DNA of 64,000 nucleotides, from contig JASEIU010000003.1 of the NCBI GenBank assembly GCA_030017715.1, forward strand, positions 1 to 64,000, written 5' to 3'. The notes beneath the pieces were generated by a model. That model ran no database searches, had not been told where the DNA came from, and saw nothing but the letters and a program-made list of their open reading frames with translations. Source of the DNA: Candidatus Saccharicenans sp. (GTDB lineage: Bacteria > Acidobacteriota > Aminicenantia > Aminicenantales > Saccharicenantaceae). Positions 26,383-35,412 of this stretch are shown piece by piece (position 1 is the first letter of the stretch; each line of letters starts with the position of its first letter). The translations under genes were made by a program, and so were the position numbers.

Positions 26383-27720
26383 CTATTTTCTCTTTTTTGC
26401 GACTTTTTTTCCGGCCGCCCTTAACCTGGCTCTTCGCTCTTTAACCCAGCCCGGTTTCTGCACCTGACGCGCCCGGGCAATGGCCAGTGCTTCCGGCCTT
26501 ACGTTTTCGGTGATGGTAGAGCCGGCAGCCACGTAGGCCCGGCGCCCAACCCTGACCGGGGCCACCAATTCTGTCCCCGAGCCGATGAAAGCCCCGCGCC
26601 CGATAAAAGTCCTGTTTTTCCTCACTCCGTCGTAATTGCAGGTAATCGTCCCGGCCCCGACATTAACTTCCTTCTCGACCCGGGCATCGCCCAGATAGCT
26701 GAGGTGCATGGCTTTCGCCCCCCGACCGAAGAACGTTTTCTTCATCTCCACAAAATTGCCGACCCGGCTTCCCCGGCCCAGCCGGGTTTCCGGCCTCAGC
26801 CTCGAAAACGGGCCGAGCTGGGCTTCATCTTCGACCAGACAACCTTCGATAATAGTGGCTCCGAATATTTTTACCCTCTTCCCCAGGCGGCTGTCGATTA
26901 TGTGGCAATGGGGATAGACCAGGCAATCCCGGCCGAGCCGGCTCCGGCCTTCGATAATGACGGAAGGATAAATAACCGTTCCCGGCCCGACTTCAGCCGC
27001 AGGGTCAATCCAGACCGAGGCTGGGTCCAGAAAGAATACACCGCGTTTTTCCAGCTCTGCTATTTTGCTCTGCCTCAGGGACTCCGCCAGCCTGGAATAA
27101 TCAGCCAGAGAATTAACCGGGATGAACGACTCTCTGTCAGCTTCCCTTACCCAGTAAAAACCTATCTTTACGCCAGCAGCCCAGGCCGCTTCGGCCAGAG
27201 CCACAACGTCCATCTGTCCCGACGGCTTAAACGGTTTGAGGCGGCTCAACCATTTCGGTTGGCCCTTGAAAGAAACCAGGGCCAGCCCAGGATGAATAAA
27301 GTAATCCTCACTCGGCTGGTTGGAGGAAGAGATCGCTTTTTCTCCCACCAGAGTCAGGTCATTTCCTGCTTTCTGATGAAATTTTAATATTTTTTTTATG
27401 AAACCAGCTTCCCGTGGGAAAAACTCTGTTGATAGCAGCAGCAGCTCGTCGGCTGTTTTTGTTCTCTTTGTTCTTTCCAGCAGAAACGAAAGCGAAGAGG
27501 CGAGCCTCTCGGCCGGCAGCACCCGAACCACCTTCTTCCAGGATTTTCTGAGAGCCGGCAGGTCTTCAGCCAGCAGGCCGATATTCCTCGGCCTCAGTTT
27601 CATCAACACTTCCAGCCGGCTTCTAAGCAGGGAAGGACCGGAAATGAGGGCCGGCAATTTTTTCTTCTGGCCGCCAGAAATCCCGTCCCCGCAGGCCAGA
27701 ACCAGGAGTCCTTTATTCAT
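26383..27720 (-). CDS. GlmU-like left-handed beta-helix acetyltransferase with degenerate nucleotidyltransferase half
   Basis: A 445-residue protein aligned to GlmU over its length. The C-terminal half is a clear hexapeptide-repeat acetyltransferase: RLRPETRLGRGSRVGNFVEM, the catalytic His339 in AMHLSYLGD, and NVGAGTITCNYDG are all GlmU-specific. The N-terminal half, which in GlmU makes UDP-GlcNAc, is eroded: the LAAGxGTRM loop has become VLACGDGISGGQ, and the metal-binding GD of LYGD is replaced (LLLLST). It probably acetylates glucosamine 1-phosphate but cannot transfer UMP. A Lys-rich tail ends the protein. Start overlaps the stop of the TPR gene by 4 nt. Confidence 0.82.
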   Translation of the reverse strand: MNKGLLVLACGDGISGGQKKKLPALISGPSLLRSRLEVLMKLRPRNIGLLAEDLPALRKSWKKVVRVLPAERLASSLSFLLERTKRTKTADELLLLSTEFFPREAGFIKKILKFHQKAGNDLTLVGEKAISSSNQPSEDYFIHPGLALVSFKGQPKWLSRLKPFKPSGQMDVVALAEAAWAAGVKIGFYWVREADRESFIPVNSLADYSRLAESLRQSKIAELEKRGVFFLDPASVWIDPAAEVGPGTVIYPSVIIEGRSRLGRDCLVYPHCHIIDSRLGKRVKIFGATIIEGCLVEDEAQLGPFSRLRPETRLGRGSRVGNFVEMKKTFFGRGAKAMHLSYLGDARVEKEVNVGAGTITCNYDGVRKNRTFIGRGAFIGSGTELVAPVRVGRRAYVAAGSTITENVRPEALAIARARQVQKPGWVKERRARLRAAGKKVAKKRK

Positions 27721-28220
27721 GAAAGCTTTATCAGAACCTTAAATCTTTTATCTTCCCAGATTGATTCGAAGTCGGGTTCATTCTGAGCCATGATAGCCAG
27801 GGTCTTATCTTTCTGGAGAGCTTTCTTAAGAGCTTCCAGTCCATCTTCCACCTGCCCGGCCTGGACATAGGCCGTGGCCATCAGGTAAAACACCCGGGCT
27901 TCCTCCCTTTTGAATTCCAGAGCTTTCTCCAGAAGCTTCAAAGCCGCCTGGTGGTCGCCCTGGTTGATTCTCATCTGGGCATAAAAAAGAAAATCTTCGA
28001 TGTTGCGGGGAGAGATGGATTCTTTTTTGGGACCTCTCTCGCAGATGCTGATGTAAACCCTGGCCCGGTCGACCAGCTCGTGTTCTTCCGGGTAAGCGGC
28101 CACCAGCTCCTTGAAAGAAGCCAGGGCCTTTTCGTAATCGTTCTTTCGAAAATCCTTGATGCCCTGGTTGTAGAGGGCCAGCGCTTTTTGATAATCATCT
28201 TTTTTCTTGGCTTCGCTCAC
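27717..28220 (-). CDS. tetratricopeptide-repeat protein
   Basis: A 167-residue cytoplasmic protein with TPR-like helix pairs at about 12-45 (YNQGIKDFRKNDYEKALASF) and 73-140 (FYAQMRINQGDHQAALKLLEKAL, then a further repeat). It likely mediates protein contacts; no enzyme motif is present. It starts at GTG 28220 with GGAG 6-7 nt upstream. Its stop overlaps the start of the GlmU-like gene, so the two are co-expressed; the connection between them is unknown. Confidence 0.8.
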   Translation of the reverse strand: MSEAKKKDDYQKALALYNQGIKDFRKNDYEKALASFKELVAAYPEEHELVDRARVYISICERGPKKESISPRNIEDFLFYAQMRINQGDHQAALKLLEKALEFKREEARVFYLMATAYVQAGQVEDGLEALKKALQKDKTLAIMAQNEPDFESIWEDKRFKVLIKLS

Positions 28221-28344
28221 TGCTCTCTCCTGACGATTCTAACTTAAGTTTTTGCTATTTTACAACATAGGAACCTGTTAATCAAGCCGGCCGGGAACGG
28301 GGAAAATATTGTCCCGGGGTGATGCCAAAGGACAATTTTTATGC

Positions 28345-28350
28345 TAAAAT
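28345..28350 (+). promoter_or_regulatory. possible extended -10 element giving a leaderless larB transcript
   Basis: TGCTAAAAT, with the -10 TAAAAT at 28345-28350, is an extended -10. Transcription would begin about 7 nt on, at or next to the GTG start codon at 28357, and no ribosome-binding site precedes that codon. No good -35 is seen. Confidence 0.35.
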
Positions 28351-28356
28351 CCCTGC

Positions 28357-29100
28357 GTGAAAGCGCTTCTGGCCGACCTGCTCGATAAACTTTACCGGAA
28401 GGAAATCACCCCCCGGCAGGCCCTGGACAAGCTTCAGGATTTTCCTTATCAGGACTTGAGTTTTGCCAAGGTGGACCACGCCCGGGAGTTGAGAAGGGGC
28501 ACTCCCGAAGTCATCTTCGGCCAGGGGAAAACTCCGGAACAACTGGTAAAAATAGCGGCCTCTATCCTTAAAAAAGGCAGCAATCTGCTGATAACCCGCC
28601 TTTCCGCGGAAAACTACAGAAAAATCAGAACTCGAATAAAAACCGGCCGCTACCATGAACAGGCCAGGTGCCTGACCGTCATGAAAACCAGGCCGCCTGA
28701 AGGAAAGGGCAGGGTGGCCATAATCTCAGCCGGGACCTCGGATGTTCCTGTGGCTGAAGAAGCTGCCCTGACAGCAGAATTTTTCGGTAATGTCGTCGAC
28801 CGGGTGTACGATGTGGGTGTGGCCGGGCTGCACCGGCTGCTGGGGCATTATGACCTGATAAAGGAGGCCCGGGTGCTGGTGGTGGTGGCGGGGATGGAAG
28901 GAGCCCTGCCGAGTGTGGTAGCAGGCCTATTCCGGGCTCCGGTCATAGCCGTTCCCACCAGCATCGGTTACGGGGCCAGCTTTCAGGGCCTGTCTGCCCT
29001 GCTGGCCATGCTCAATTCCTGCCCCGGCGGAGTGGCCGTGGTTAACATTGACAACGGTTTTGGAGCTGGCTACCTGGCCAGCCTGATCAACCACCTATGA
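28357..29100 (+). CDS. larB: LarB, nickel-pincer cofactor biosynthesis (pyridinium-3,5-biscarboxylate mononucleotide synthase)
   Basis: A 247-residue protein matching LarB, which carboxylates and hydrolyses nicotinic acid adenine dinucleotide in the first step of the nickel-pincer nucleotide used by lactate racemase and related enzymes. The C-terminal PurE-like (AIR-carboxylase) domain is clear: IISAGTSDVPVAEEAA, then YDVGVAGLHRL, then VVAGMEGALPSVVAG and VPTSIGYG. The N-terminal region matches the LarB-specific part (DHARELRRGTPEVIFGQGK). It begins at GTG 28357 without a ribosome-binding site. larA, larC and larE are not in this window, so it is an orphan here. Confidence 0.92.
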   Translation: MKALLADLLDKLYRKEITPRQALDKLQDFPYQDLSFAKVDHARELRRGTPEVIFGQGKTPEQLVKIAASILKKGSNLLITRLSAENYRKIRTRIKTGRYHEQARCLTVMKTRPPEGKGRVAIISAGTSDVPVAEEAALTAEFFGNVVDRVYDVGVAGLHRLLGHYDLIKEARVLVVVAGMEGALPSVVAGLFRAPVIAVPTSIGYGASFQGLSALLAMLNSCPGGVAVVNIDNGFGAGYLASLINHL

Positions 29101-29141
29101 TTTTTCTGGCTGAAAAATTTATTTTTTCCCCGGAAGCCGGC

Positions 29142-29170
29142 TTGACAATTGCCGGCAGCGAACCTATTTT
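29142..29170 (+). promoter_or_regulatory. predicted promoter of dnaG-rpoD
   Basis: A perfect TTGACA (29142-29147) and TATTTT (29165-29170) are 17 bp apart. The start of transcription would be near 29177, only about 24 nt before dnaG. Confidence 0.6.
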
Positions 29171-29200
29171 ATATGAGAAAAGCAAACCTTACGTAACCTA

Positions 29201-30925
29201 ATGGAGATAACCGACAAGATCAGGGCCGCAGCTTCTATTGTCGAAATTGCCTCCCAGTACACGACCCTGAAAAAGAGGGGTAAGAAATGGGTCGGTCTCT
29301 GCCCCTTCCACTCAGAAAAGGATCCTTCCTTCACCATTGATGAAGATAAACAGCTCTTCCACTGTTTCGGCTGCGGCATCGGGGGCGATCTTTTCTCCCT
29401 GGTGATGGAAAAAGAAAACCTGACCTTTCCCGAAGCCGTCCGTTTTCTAGCCGAAAAATACCGTATCCCGCTGCCTGAAACCCGCCAGTCAGCCAGGGAA
29501 TCAAGGCTGGAAGAAAAAATTTTTGAAATCAACGAAAAGGCGTTGAATTATTTCAGGAATAACCTGTTCCGGACGCCAGAGGGTCGGAAAGCCCTGGAAT
29601 ATCTGAAAGGACGCCAGTTCTCGGAAGACACCATCAAGAAGCTCCGGCTGGGTTATGCCTTGAATTCCCGGGATTCTCTTTTCCAGGCTTTCAAACAGAA
29701 TTACAGCCCACAGATACTGGAGAAGGCCGGGCTGGTAATCCCAGGTCAGAAACCGGGCGAACATCGCGACCGTTTCCGCGGTCGTATAATTTTTCCTATT
29801 TTCACCCTCACCGGAAGGGTGGTGGCTTTCGGCGGACGAACTATTTTTGAGGCCCAGCCCAAATACCTGAACTCTCCCGAAACCCAGATTTTTACCAAGG
29901 GGAACATTCTTTACGGGCTCAATTTCAGCCGCGACAGCATCAGGAAGACCGGCGAGATGATACTGGTGGAAGGATATGCCGATTTTGCCGCCCTGTTCCA
30001 GGCAGGCATCCAGAATATCGCCGCCTCAATGGGCACCAGCCTTACCGCCCAGCAGGCCGCCCAGATCCTGAGGTATGCCCCCAGGGTCGTTATCAATTAC
30101 GACGGAGATGAGGCCGGGCTGAATGCTGCCCTGCGGGCGGTGCCCATCTGCCTGGAAAAAGGACTCCAGGTAAAAATCCTGGTCCTGCCGGAAAAACTCG
30201 ACCCGGACGCCTTTATCAGAAAGTACGGAGCGGAAAAATACCTGGCTCTCGTCCGGCGAGCCCTGGACGGATTCCGCTTCCTGCTCCTCCAATATTCAAA
30301 GGGCGCCAACCTGAACATTCCGGAAGAAAAGAGCCGGTCGGCACGTCAGGTTATCCAGGAGATCATGCGCATCCCCGATGCCATCGTCAGGAATGAATAC
30401 CTGAAAAAGACGGCCGAATATTTCAAGGTCAACGAAACCACGCTGAGGCAGATGCTGGAAGAAACCAGGAAACCGGTCCCGGCAGCCAGCCGGGAGGAGA
30501 AGGACGTTTTCCTGCCGGCGGAAAAGAGGCTGCTGCAGCTGCTTTTCAACCAGCAGGAAATCGCCGGGCTGGTGCTGGGCGAAATGGATCCGGAATGTTT
30601 CCGGGGTCTGGCCGGCGAACCGATTTTCAGGTACGTGCTGGAATCTTTCCGGCAGGGGCAGTCCTGGAGCCTGAGCCCCCTTCAGGAAAAAGTCGAATCA
30701 AAGTTGCTGGGTCAGTTATGTCGGATACTCCAGGAAGATATTCCCGACGGTTCCATAGGGGAAGCCCTCGACTGTCTGATCACCCTCAAGAAAAACAGCC
30801 TCCAGAAAAAGCTCCGGGAGATCCAGAGAGAGATCACCCTGACCGAAAAGAAAGGCGACCAGGAAAAGCTGATGTCCCTTCTTTATCAAAAGCACGAGAT
30901 TACCCGGCAAATCATGACCTTATGA
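29201..30925 (+). CDS. dnaG: DNA primase
   Basis: A 574-residue primase that makes RNA primers for replication. The N-terminal zinc-binding domain has CPFHSEKDPSF and FHCFGCG (residues about 38-65). The TOPRIM catalytic core follows (VEGYADFAALFQAG, about 256-269, and VINYDGDEAGLNA with the acidic metal ligands). The C-terminal helicase-binding domain is diverged, as usual. ATG 29201 is the only possible start (in-frame stop upstream) and has no ribosome-binding site; the leader is short. rpoD begins 57 nt after the stop, the classic macromolecular-synthesis pairing without rpsU. Confidence 0.95.
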   Translation: MEITDKIRAAASIVEIASQYTTLKKRGKKWVGLCPFHSEKDPSFTIDEDKQLFHCFGCGIGGDLFSLVMEKENLTFPEAVRFLAEKYRIPLPETRQSARESRLEEKIFEINEKALNYFRNNLFRTPEGRKALEYLKGRQFSEDTIKKLRLGYALNSRDSLFQAFKQNYSPQILEKAGLVIPGQKPGEHRDRFRGRIIFPIFTLTGRVVAFGGRTIFEAQPKYLNSPETQIFTKGNILYGLNFSRDSIRKTGEMILVEGYADFAALFQAGIQNIAASMGTSLTAQQAAQILRYAPRVVINYDGDEAGLNAALRAVPICLEKGLQVKILVLPEKLDPDAFIRKYGAEKYLALVRRALDGFRFLLLQYSKGANLNIPEEKSRSARQVIQEIMRIPDAIVRNEYLKKTAEYFKVNETTLRQMLEETRKPVPAASREEKDVFLPAEKRLLQLLFNQQEIAGLVLGEMDPECFRGLAGEPIFRYVLESFRQGQSWSLSPLQEKVESKLLGQLCRILQEDIPDGSIGEALDCLITLKKNSLQKKLREIQREITLTEKKGDQEKLMSLLYQKHEITRQIMTL

Positions 30926-30982
30926 AGATAGATTCAAAAAATAATTCAGGCCTCTGGCCTGCGAAGTATAAGGAGGCAACCA

Positions 30983-32662
30983 GTGCCGTCTGACGACAAG
31001 TACCAGAAAGAAGAAATTCTCCAGTTGATTTCAAAGGGCAAGAGGCAGGGTTTTCTATCCTGGGAAGAAATAGACCAGACTCTGGGAGACGAATTTGACG
31101 CCAAGGATGATTTTGGCGACTTTCTAAGCTCCATGGATAGCTACGGGATAAAGATCCTCGATTCCCAGCAACGCGAAATACTACCCTTCCCGCAGAAGAA
31201 AGTCCCGGTCTGCACCCCTGGTTTGGAGAAAACCACCGACCCGGTCAAGCTCTATCTCCGGGAAATGGGCAACATTCCGCTGCTCACCAGAGAGGGAGAA
31301 ATCGCCATCGCTCGGGAAATAGAGCGTGGCGAACGGGCCATAATCAAGGCTCTGTCCAAAACCAGGCTGGTTCTGACCAACATCTTGCAGATTGAACAGA
31401 AAATCAAAGAGTTCCCGGAAACCATCCAGGAGTTCTTTGATTTCAACGACGAAGAACTGGCCGAAGATAAACTCCTGGAAAAACAGCAGGAACTCCTGAC
31501 TCAAATCAAGAATATCAAAGACCTGGTCAGGAAGATGGAAACTTTGCCCGGCAGGAAAAAATTCAGCTTTACCCGGGGTCGAATCATCGTTAAACTGAGC
31601 CGGCTTATCCATAATCTGAACCTGCAGCCCGGACTCCGGGAAACGGTGATTGAACAGATGAAGGATAAACTGCGGGAGATAAACGAGCTGGAATACCGCC
31701 GGGAAGAACTGGAACAGAGACACAGCCGCCAGCCCGGAGAAAAGAAAAAACAGGTCAGGGCTGGAAAGAAAAAAAGTCCCGGCCAGAGCCGCTCCGGAGC
31801 CGAAAAAAAAGCTCTGACCGGCGAGATCAAAAAAATCAATCTGGAAATCCGGAAGATCGAAAAGGACATCGGCCTTGATTCCCAGGCCCTGAAGAAAGCC
31901 GTTCGAACCATCATGATGGGCAAGAGCACCAGCGAACAGGCCAAAAAGCAGCTGGTTGAAGCCAACCTCAGGCTGGTGGTATCGATCGCCAAAAAGTACA
32001 GCAACCGGGGATTGCAGTTCCTGGACCTGATTCAGGAAGGCAACATGGGATTGATGAAGGCGGTCGATAAATTCGAATACCGGCGCGGCTACAAGTTTTC
32101 TACCTATGCCACCTGGTGGATTCGCCAGGCTATTACCCGGGCCATCGCCGACCAGGCCCGGACCATCAGAATACCCGTGCATATGATAGAGACAATTAAC
32201 AAACTGGTCCGGCTTTCGCGTCAGCTGGTCCAGGAACTGGGCCGGGAGCCGACCTGCGAGGAAATCGCCAGGAAAATGGACATGCCGGTCAGCAAGGTCA
32301 GGAAAATCATCAAGGTTGCCCAGGAGCCGATATCCCTGGAAACGCCAATCGGAGAAGAAGAAGACAGTCATCTGGGCGATTTCATCGAGGATAAAGTCAT
32401 GCCCTCCCCGCCGGAAAGAGTTATCTACCAGAGCCTCCGGGAGCATATCGACGAAGCCCTCAAGACCCTGACCGACCGCGAAGCCCGGGTTCTGAAGATG
32501 CGCTTCGGCCTGGGCGACGGTAACGAGCACACCCTGGAAGAAGTGGGACAGCAGTTCAAGGTAACCCGCGAAAGAATCCGCCAGATTGAGGCCAAAGCCC
32601 TGCGCAAGCTCAAACACCCCACCCGCAGCAAGAAGCTGCGTTCCTTCACCAACAGCTTCTGA
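30983..32662 (+). CDS. rpoD: primary RNA polymerase sigma factor (sigma70)
   Basis: A 559-residue housekeeping sigma factor. Region 1.1 is at residues 1-75; region 1.2 contains [12 protein letters not shown] charged non-conserved insert with coiled-coil character and a Lys-rich patch spans about 140-300. Region 2 follows with [21 protein letters not shown] and [13 protein letters not shown], then region 3, and region 4 with the -35-binding helix ([20 protein letters not shown]). The GTG start at 30983 is fixed by AGGAGG 6 nt upstream. Its intact regions 2.4 and 4.2 agree with the TTGACA/TATAAT-like promoters seen across this window. Likely cotranscribed with dnaG. Confidence 0.97.
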   Translation: MPSDDKYQKEEILQLISKGKRQGFLSWEEIDQTLGDEFDAKDDFGDFLSSMDSYGIKILDSQQREILPFPQKKVPVCTPGLEKTTDPVKLYLREMGNIPLLTREGEIAIAREIERGERAIIKALSKTRLVLTNILQIEQKIKEFPETIQEFFDFNDEELAEDKLLEKQQELLTQIKNIKDLVRKMETLPGRKKFSFTRGRIIVKLSRLIHNLNLQPGLRETVIEQMKDKLREINELEYRREELEQRHSRQPGEKKKQVRAGKKKSPGQSRSGAEKKALTGEIKKINLEIRKIEKDIGLDSQALKKAVRTIMMGKSTSEQAKKQLVEANLRLVVSIAKKYSNRGLQFLDLIQEGNMGLMKAVDKFEYRRGYKFSTYATWWIRQAITRAIADQARTIRIPVHMIETINKLVRLSRQLVQELGREPTCEEIARKMDMPVSKVRKIIKVAQEPISLETPIGEEEDSHLGDFIEDKVMPSPPERVIYQSLREHIDEALKTLTDREARVLKMRFGLGDGNEHTLEEVGQQFKVTRERIRQIEAKALRKLKHPTRSKKLRSFTNSF

Positions 32663-32672
32663 GGGCAGTGAA

Positions 32673-32701
32673 TTGACTATCCTCTTAATATCTGGTATAA
32701 A
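32673..32701 (+). promoter_or_regulatory. strong predicted promoter of tRNA(CAT) and the zinc-ribbon gene
   Basis: TTGACT (32673-32678) and TATAAA (32696-32701) are 17 bp apart, with TG one base before the -10 (extended -10). The tRNA begins 10 nt after the -10. Confidence 0.7.
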
Positions 32702-32710
32702 ATCAAAAAA

Positions 32711-32785
32711 GGGCCTATAGCTCAGCGGCAGAGCTACCGGCTCATAACCGGCAGGTCCCAGGTTCGAATCCTGGTAGGCCCACCA
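32711..32785 (+). tRNA. tRNA with anticodon CAT (elongator Met or Ile2)
   Basis: A 75-nt cloverleaf: acceptor GGGCCTA/TAGGCCC, D arm with AGCTCAGCGGCAGAGCT, anticodon stem CCGG/CCGG around CTCATAA, and T arm CCAGG-TTCGAAT-CCTGG. CCA is encoded (32783-32785). The paired first base excludes initiator fMet. Whether it reads Met, or Ile after TilS modification of C34, cannot be settled by eye. Confidence 0.93.
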
Positions 32786-32812
32786 AAAAACGGTAATGAA
32801 TCGAGAGACAAC

Positions 32813-33565
32813 GTGGATGGAGTGGATGCTGACTTTGAAAAATTAATCCAGCTCCAGGAGCTGGACAATGCCCTCAGACAGGTTGCTGCCGAACTGTCCG
32901 ACATCCCCCATCTCATAGAACAGGTTGAAAAAAAGATTAAGGCCGATTCTGACCTAGTGGTCCGGGCCAAAGACCGGCTGACTCAAAATCAGAAAAAGAG
33001 AAGGGACCTGGAGGCCGAGGTCAAGGATCTTAAAGCCCAGATAGCCAAGTACAAAAGACAGCTCAACGAGGTTAAATCCAATAAGGAATACACTTCGCTG
33101 CTCAAGGAAATCCAGGAAACCCAGGACAGAATAGACCGGCTGGAAGAAGAAATAATCAAAGAACTGTTGGTGGCTGACGAAATTGAAGAAGAAATCAGAT
33201 CCGCCAGCCTTAAACAAAAAAATGAGGCGGAGCACCTGAAGGAGGAAATCAGCGCCCTCAACCAGAGAAAACAGGCTCTGGAAGAAGAAAAAGACCGGCT
33301 GTCAAAGAAAAAAGAGGAACTCCTGCCATCTATTCCTAAGCCTCAGCTTCAGCTTTACCTGAGCATCTCCAGAAAGCGGGCCGGGATTGCTCTGTCCAAA
33401 GTAATAGAAGAATTCTGCTCCATGTGCCAGTTGAGAATCAGGCCCCAGATGCTGAACGAAATCCGGGACCGCAGCAGGATCCACCTCTGCGAGAGTTGCG
33501 GTCGCATCCTGTACTTTGATTATTCGGAAGAATCAAGGGAGGAAGCCGAAGAATCCTCCCGGTAA
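32813..33565 (+). CDS. coiled-coil protein with C4 zinc ribbon (DUF164/zf-RING_7 family)
   Basis: A 250-residue protein. Residues 8-172 are a long antiparallel coiled coil rich in Lys, Glu and Leu. The C-terminal zinc ribbon has Cys202-x2-Cys205 (FCSMC) and Cys226-x2-Cys229 (CESCG). This family is widespread and usually of unknown role; the chlamydial member CdsZ has been tied to secretion. GTG 32813 is preceded by GAGAG. It lies 27 nt after a tRNA and probably shares its promoter. The last 46 nt overlap, tail to tail, the 3' end of the acyl-CoA synthetase gene. Confidence 0.85.
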   Translation: MDGVDADFEKLIQLQELDNALRQVAAELSDIPHLIEQVEKKIKADSDLVVRAKDRLTQNQKKRRDLEAEVKDLKAQIAKYKRQLNEVKSNKEYTSLLKEIQETQDRIDRLEEEIIKELLVADEIEEEIRSASLKQKNEAEHLKEEISALNQRKQALEEEKDRLSKKKEELLPSIPKPQLQLYLSISRKRAGIALSKVIEEFCSMCQLRIRPQMLNEIRDRSRIHLCESCGRILYFDYSEESREEAEESSR

Positions 33566-35331
33566 AGGCTGTCTATCAACTCCCGGTAGCGATTTTCCAC
33601 GGCCGCCCTTCTGACCTTCAGAGTAGGCGTGATTTCGCCCTTCTCGATCTCCAGTTCCCGGTCCAGAATGGCCACTTTCTTGATCTTCTCATAAGAAGCC
33701 ATGCCGGTTGTGGCTCTGTCTATCTCGCTTTGAATAAAGGATACGATTTCCGGGTGGGAGACCAGCTCCTTGCGGTCGGCAAATGAAATCCCGCGGCTTC
33801 TGGCCAGCTCTTCCAGTTTCTCAAAGTTGGGCACCACCAGGGCGGAAATGAAACGACGTTTGTCTCCGATTACTACCACTGTGCTGATATAGGGGCAGGT
33901 CTTCAGAAGGTTTTCAATGGATTGAGGAGCTACGTTCTTTCCGCCGGAGGTAATGATAAGGTCTTTTTTCCGGTCGGTTATGACCAGGAAGCCGTCCTGG
34001 TCCAGGTGGCCGATGTCTCCGGTATGGAACCAGCCCCCTTCAAAAACTTCCCTGGTCTCGGCTTCTTTTTTGTAGTAGCCCTTCATGACGTTTGGACCCC
34101 GGGCCAGAATTTCCCCGTCGGGAGCAATCTGAATTTCAACCTCGGGGATCGGCCGGCCCACGGTTCCGAACCTCAGGACTCCCGGTCGGTTGACGGTCAG
34201 GACGGGAGCGGTTTCGGTCAAGCCATAGCCTTCATAGATAACCAGTCCCACGGCGTAAAAAAACTCGGCGATATCCTTGGCCAGCGGAGCTCCGCCCGAG
34301 ATGAAAAATCGGACCCGGCCGCCGGTTCTTTCAATGATTTTGCTGAAGACCAGCTTGTGGGCAATCTTCCGCCTTAATTTCAACAGGGCCGGGATTCGCT
34401 CACCGGCCAGGTCTTTCTGAGCATACTTCTTGCCGACCCGATAGGCCCAGAAGAATATCTTTTTTTTCAGGCTGGAACTGGTCAGAATATTGTCCATCAC
34501 CCGGGCATAGATTTTCTCGAAAACCCGGGGGACGCTGACCATGATGTTGGGCCTGATTTCAAGCAGGTTCTGGGCTACGGTATCTATGCTTTCGGCAAAA
34601 CCGATAGTGGTTCCGGCATAAGTGTAAGCAAACATAACCATCCGTTCCAGCACATGAGACAGGGGTAAGAACGACAGAACCGTGTCGCGGGATGTGATAT
34701 CGAACAGGAACACGCAGGTCTTAACGTTGGAGATAAAATTGCGATGGGTAAGAATGACACCCTTGGGATAACCGGTCGTTCCGGAAGTATAGATGAGCGA
34801 AGCCTCGTCTTCCGGCCAGACGCCCGCGGCCAGGCTGGCGAAAAGCCCGGGATTTTCGGCCGCTTTTTTCTGGCCGATTTCCAGGAGTTCGGCCAGGTTC
34901 ATAAACCCGGGAACCTTTTCCGGTTCAAAGGTGATAAAATGTTGAACCCGGTTCAGGTTGTTCCTGATAGCTTCGACCTTAGCTCTTTGCTCCGGGTTGG
35001 AAACCACCACCACCGAGGCATCGGAATCCTGAATGATGTATTCTGCCTGCTGGGCAGTCAGGGAAGTATAGATGGGAACGGTCAGGCCGCCCTGGCAGAT
35101 GGTGGCAAAATCGGTCATCACCCATTCCGGCCTGTTTTCCGACAGGATAACCAGCTTCTCCCCTTTCCTGAAACCCAGATGGTTGAGGGCCAGGGCCAGA
35201 TGAATCACAGTTTTCTCAAATTCGCCGGTGGAAATCGGGAGGTACTTGCCCTCTTTCTTGTACAGCATCAGGTCCGGTTTGCGGTACTCCCGGACAGTGT
35301 TTAAAAATAACTGCGGTAAAGTTTCAATCAC
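33520..35331 (-). CDS. long-chain acyl-CoA synthetase (AMP-forming)
   Basis: A 603-residue enzyme that activates fatty acids with ATP and CoA (COG1022 long-chain type). The AMP-binding signature is LIYTSGTTGYPKGV (about residues 179-192), followed by YEGYGLTETAPV and the hinge region GWFHTGDIGHLDQDGFLVITDRKKDLI. The C-terminal catalytic Lys region is present (EIEKGEITPTLKVRR). The N-terminal segment is typical for the family and no signal peptide is seen, so it is a peripheral cytoplasmic enzyme. It serves fatty-acid use or phospholipid recycling. ATG start; monocistronic, upstream of nothing on its strand, converging on the zinc-ribbon gene. Confidence 0.93.
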   Translation of the reverse strand: MIETLPQLFLNTVREYRKPDLMLYKKEGKYLPISTGEFEKTVIHLALALNHLGFRKGEKLVILSENRPEWVMTDFATICQGGLTVPIYTSLTAQQAEYIIQDSDASVVVVSNPEQRAKVEAIRNNLNRVQHFITFEPEKVPGFMNLAELLEIGQKKAAENPGLFASLAAGVWPEDEASLIYTSGTTGYPKGVILTHRNFISNVKTCVFLFDITSRDTVLSFLPLSHVLERMVMFAYTYAGTTIGFAESIDTVAQNLLEIRPNIMVSVPRVFEKIYARVMDNILTSSSLKKKIFFWAYRVGKKYAQKDLAGERIPALLKLRRKIAHKLVFSKIIERTGGRVRFFISGGAPLAKDIAEFFYAVGLVIYEGYGLTETAPVLTVNRPGVLRFGTVGRPIPEVEIQIAPDGEILARGPNVMKGYYKKEAETREVFEGGWFHTGDIGHLDQDGFLVITDRKKDLIITSGGKNVAPQSIENLLKTCPYISTVVVIGDKRRFISALVVPNFEKLEELARSRGISFADRKELVSHPEIVSFIQSEIDRATTGMASYEKIKKVAILDRELEIEKGEITPTLKVRRAAVENRYRELIDSLYREDSSASSLDSSE

Positions 35332-35412
35332 TTCGGGCCTCCTCGGATGAGATTCAGGCAGATTTTATGAAATCGTCAGTCGGAAATCAAACAAATTTTT
35401 CAATGAACTGGG

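Noticed and set aside
31181..32617. 478-codon open frame on the minus strand opposite rpoD
   Set aside because: It is a mirror of a highly biased coding sequence; no family-like motif, and rpoD is certain.
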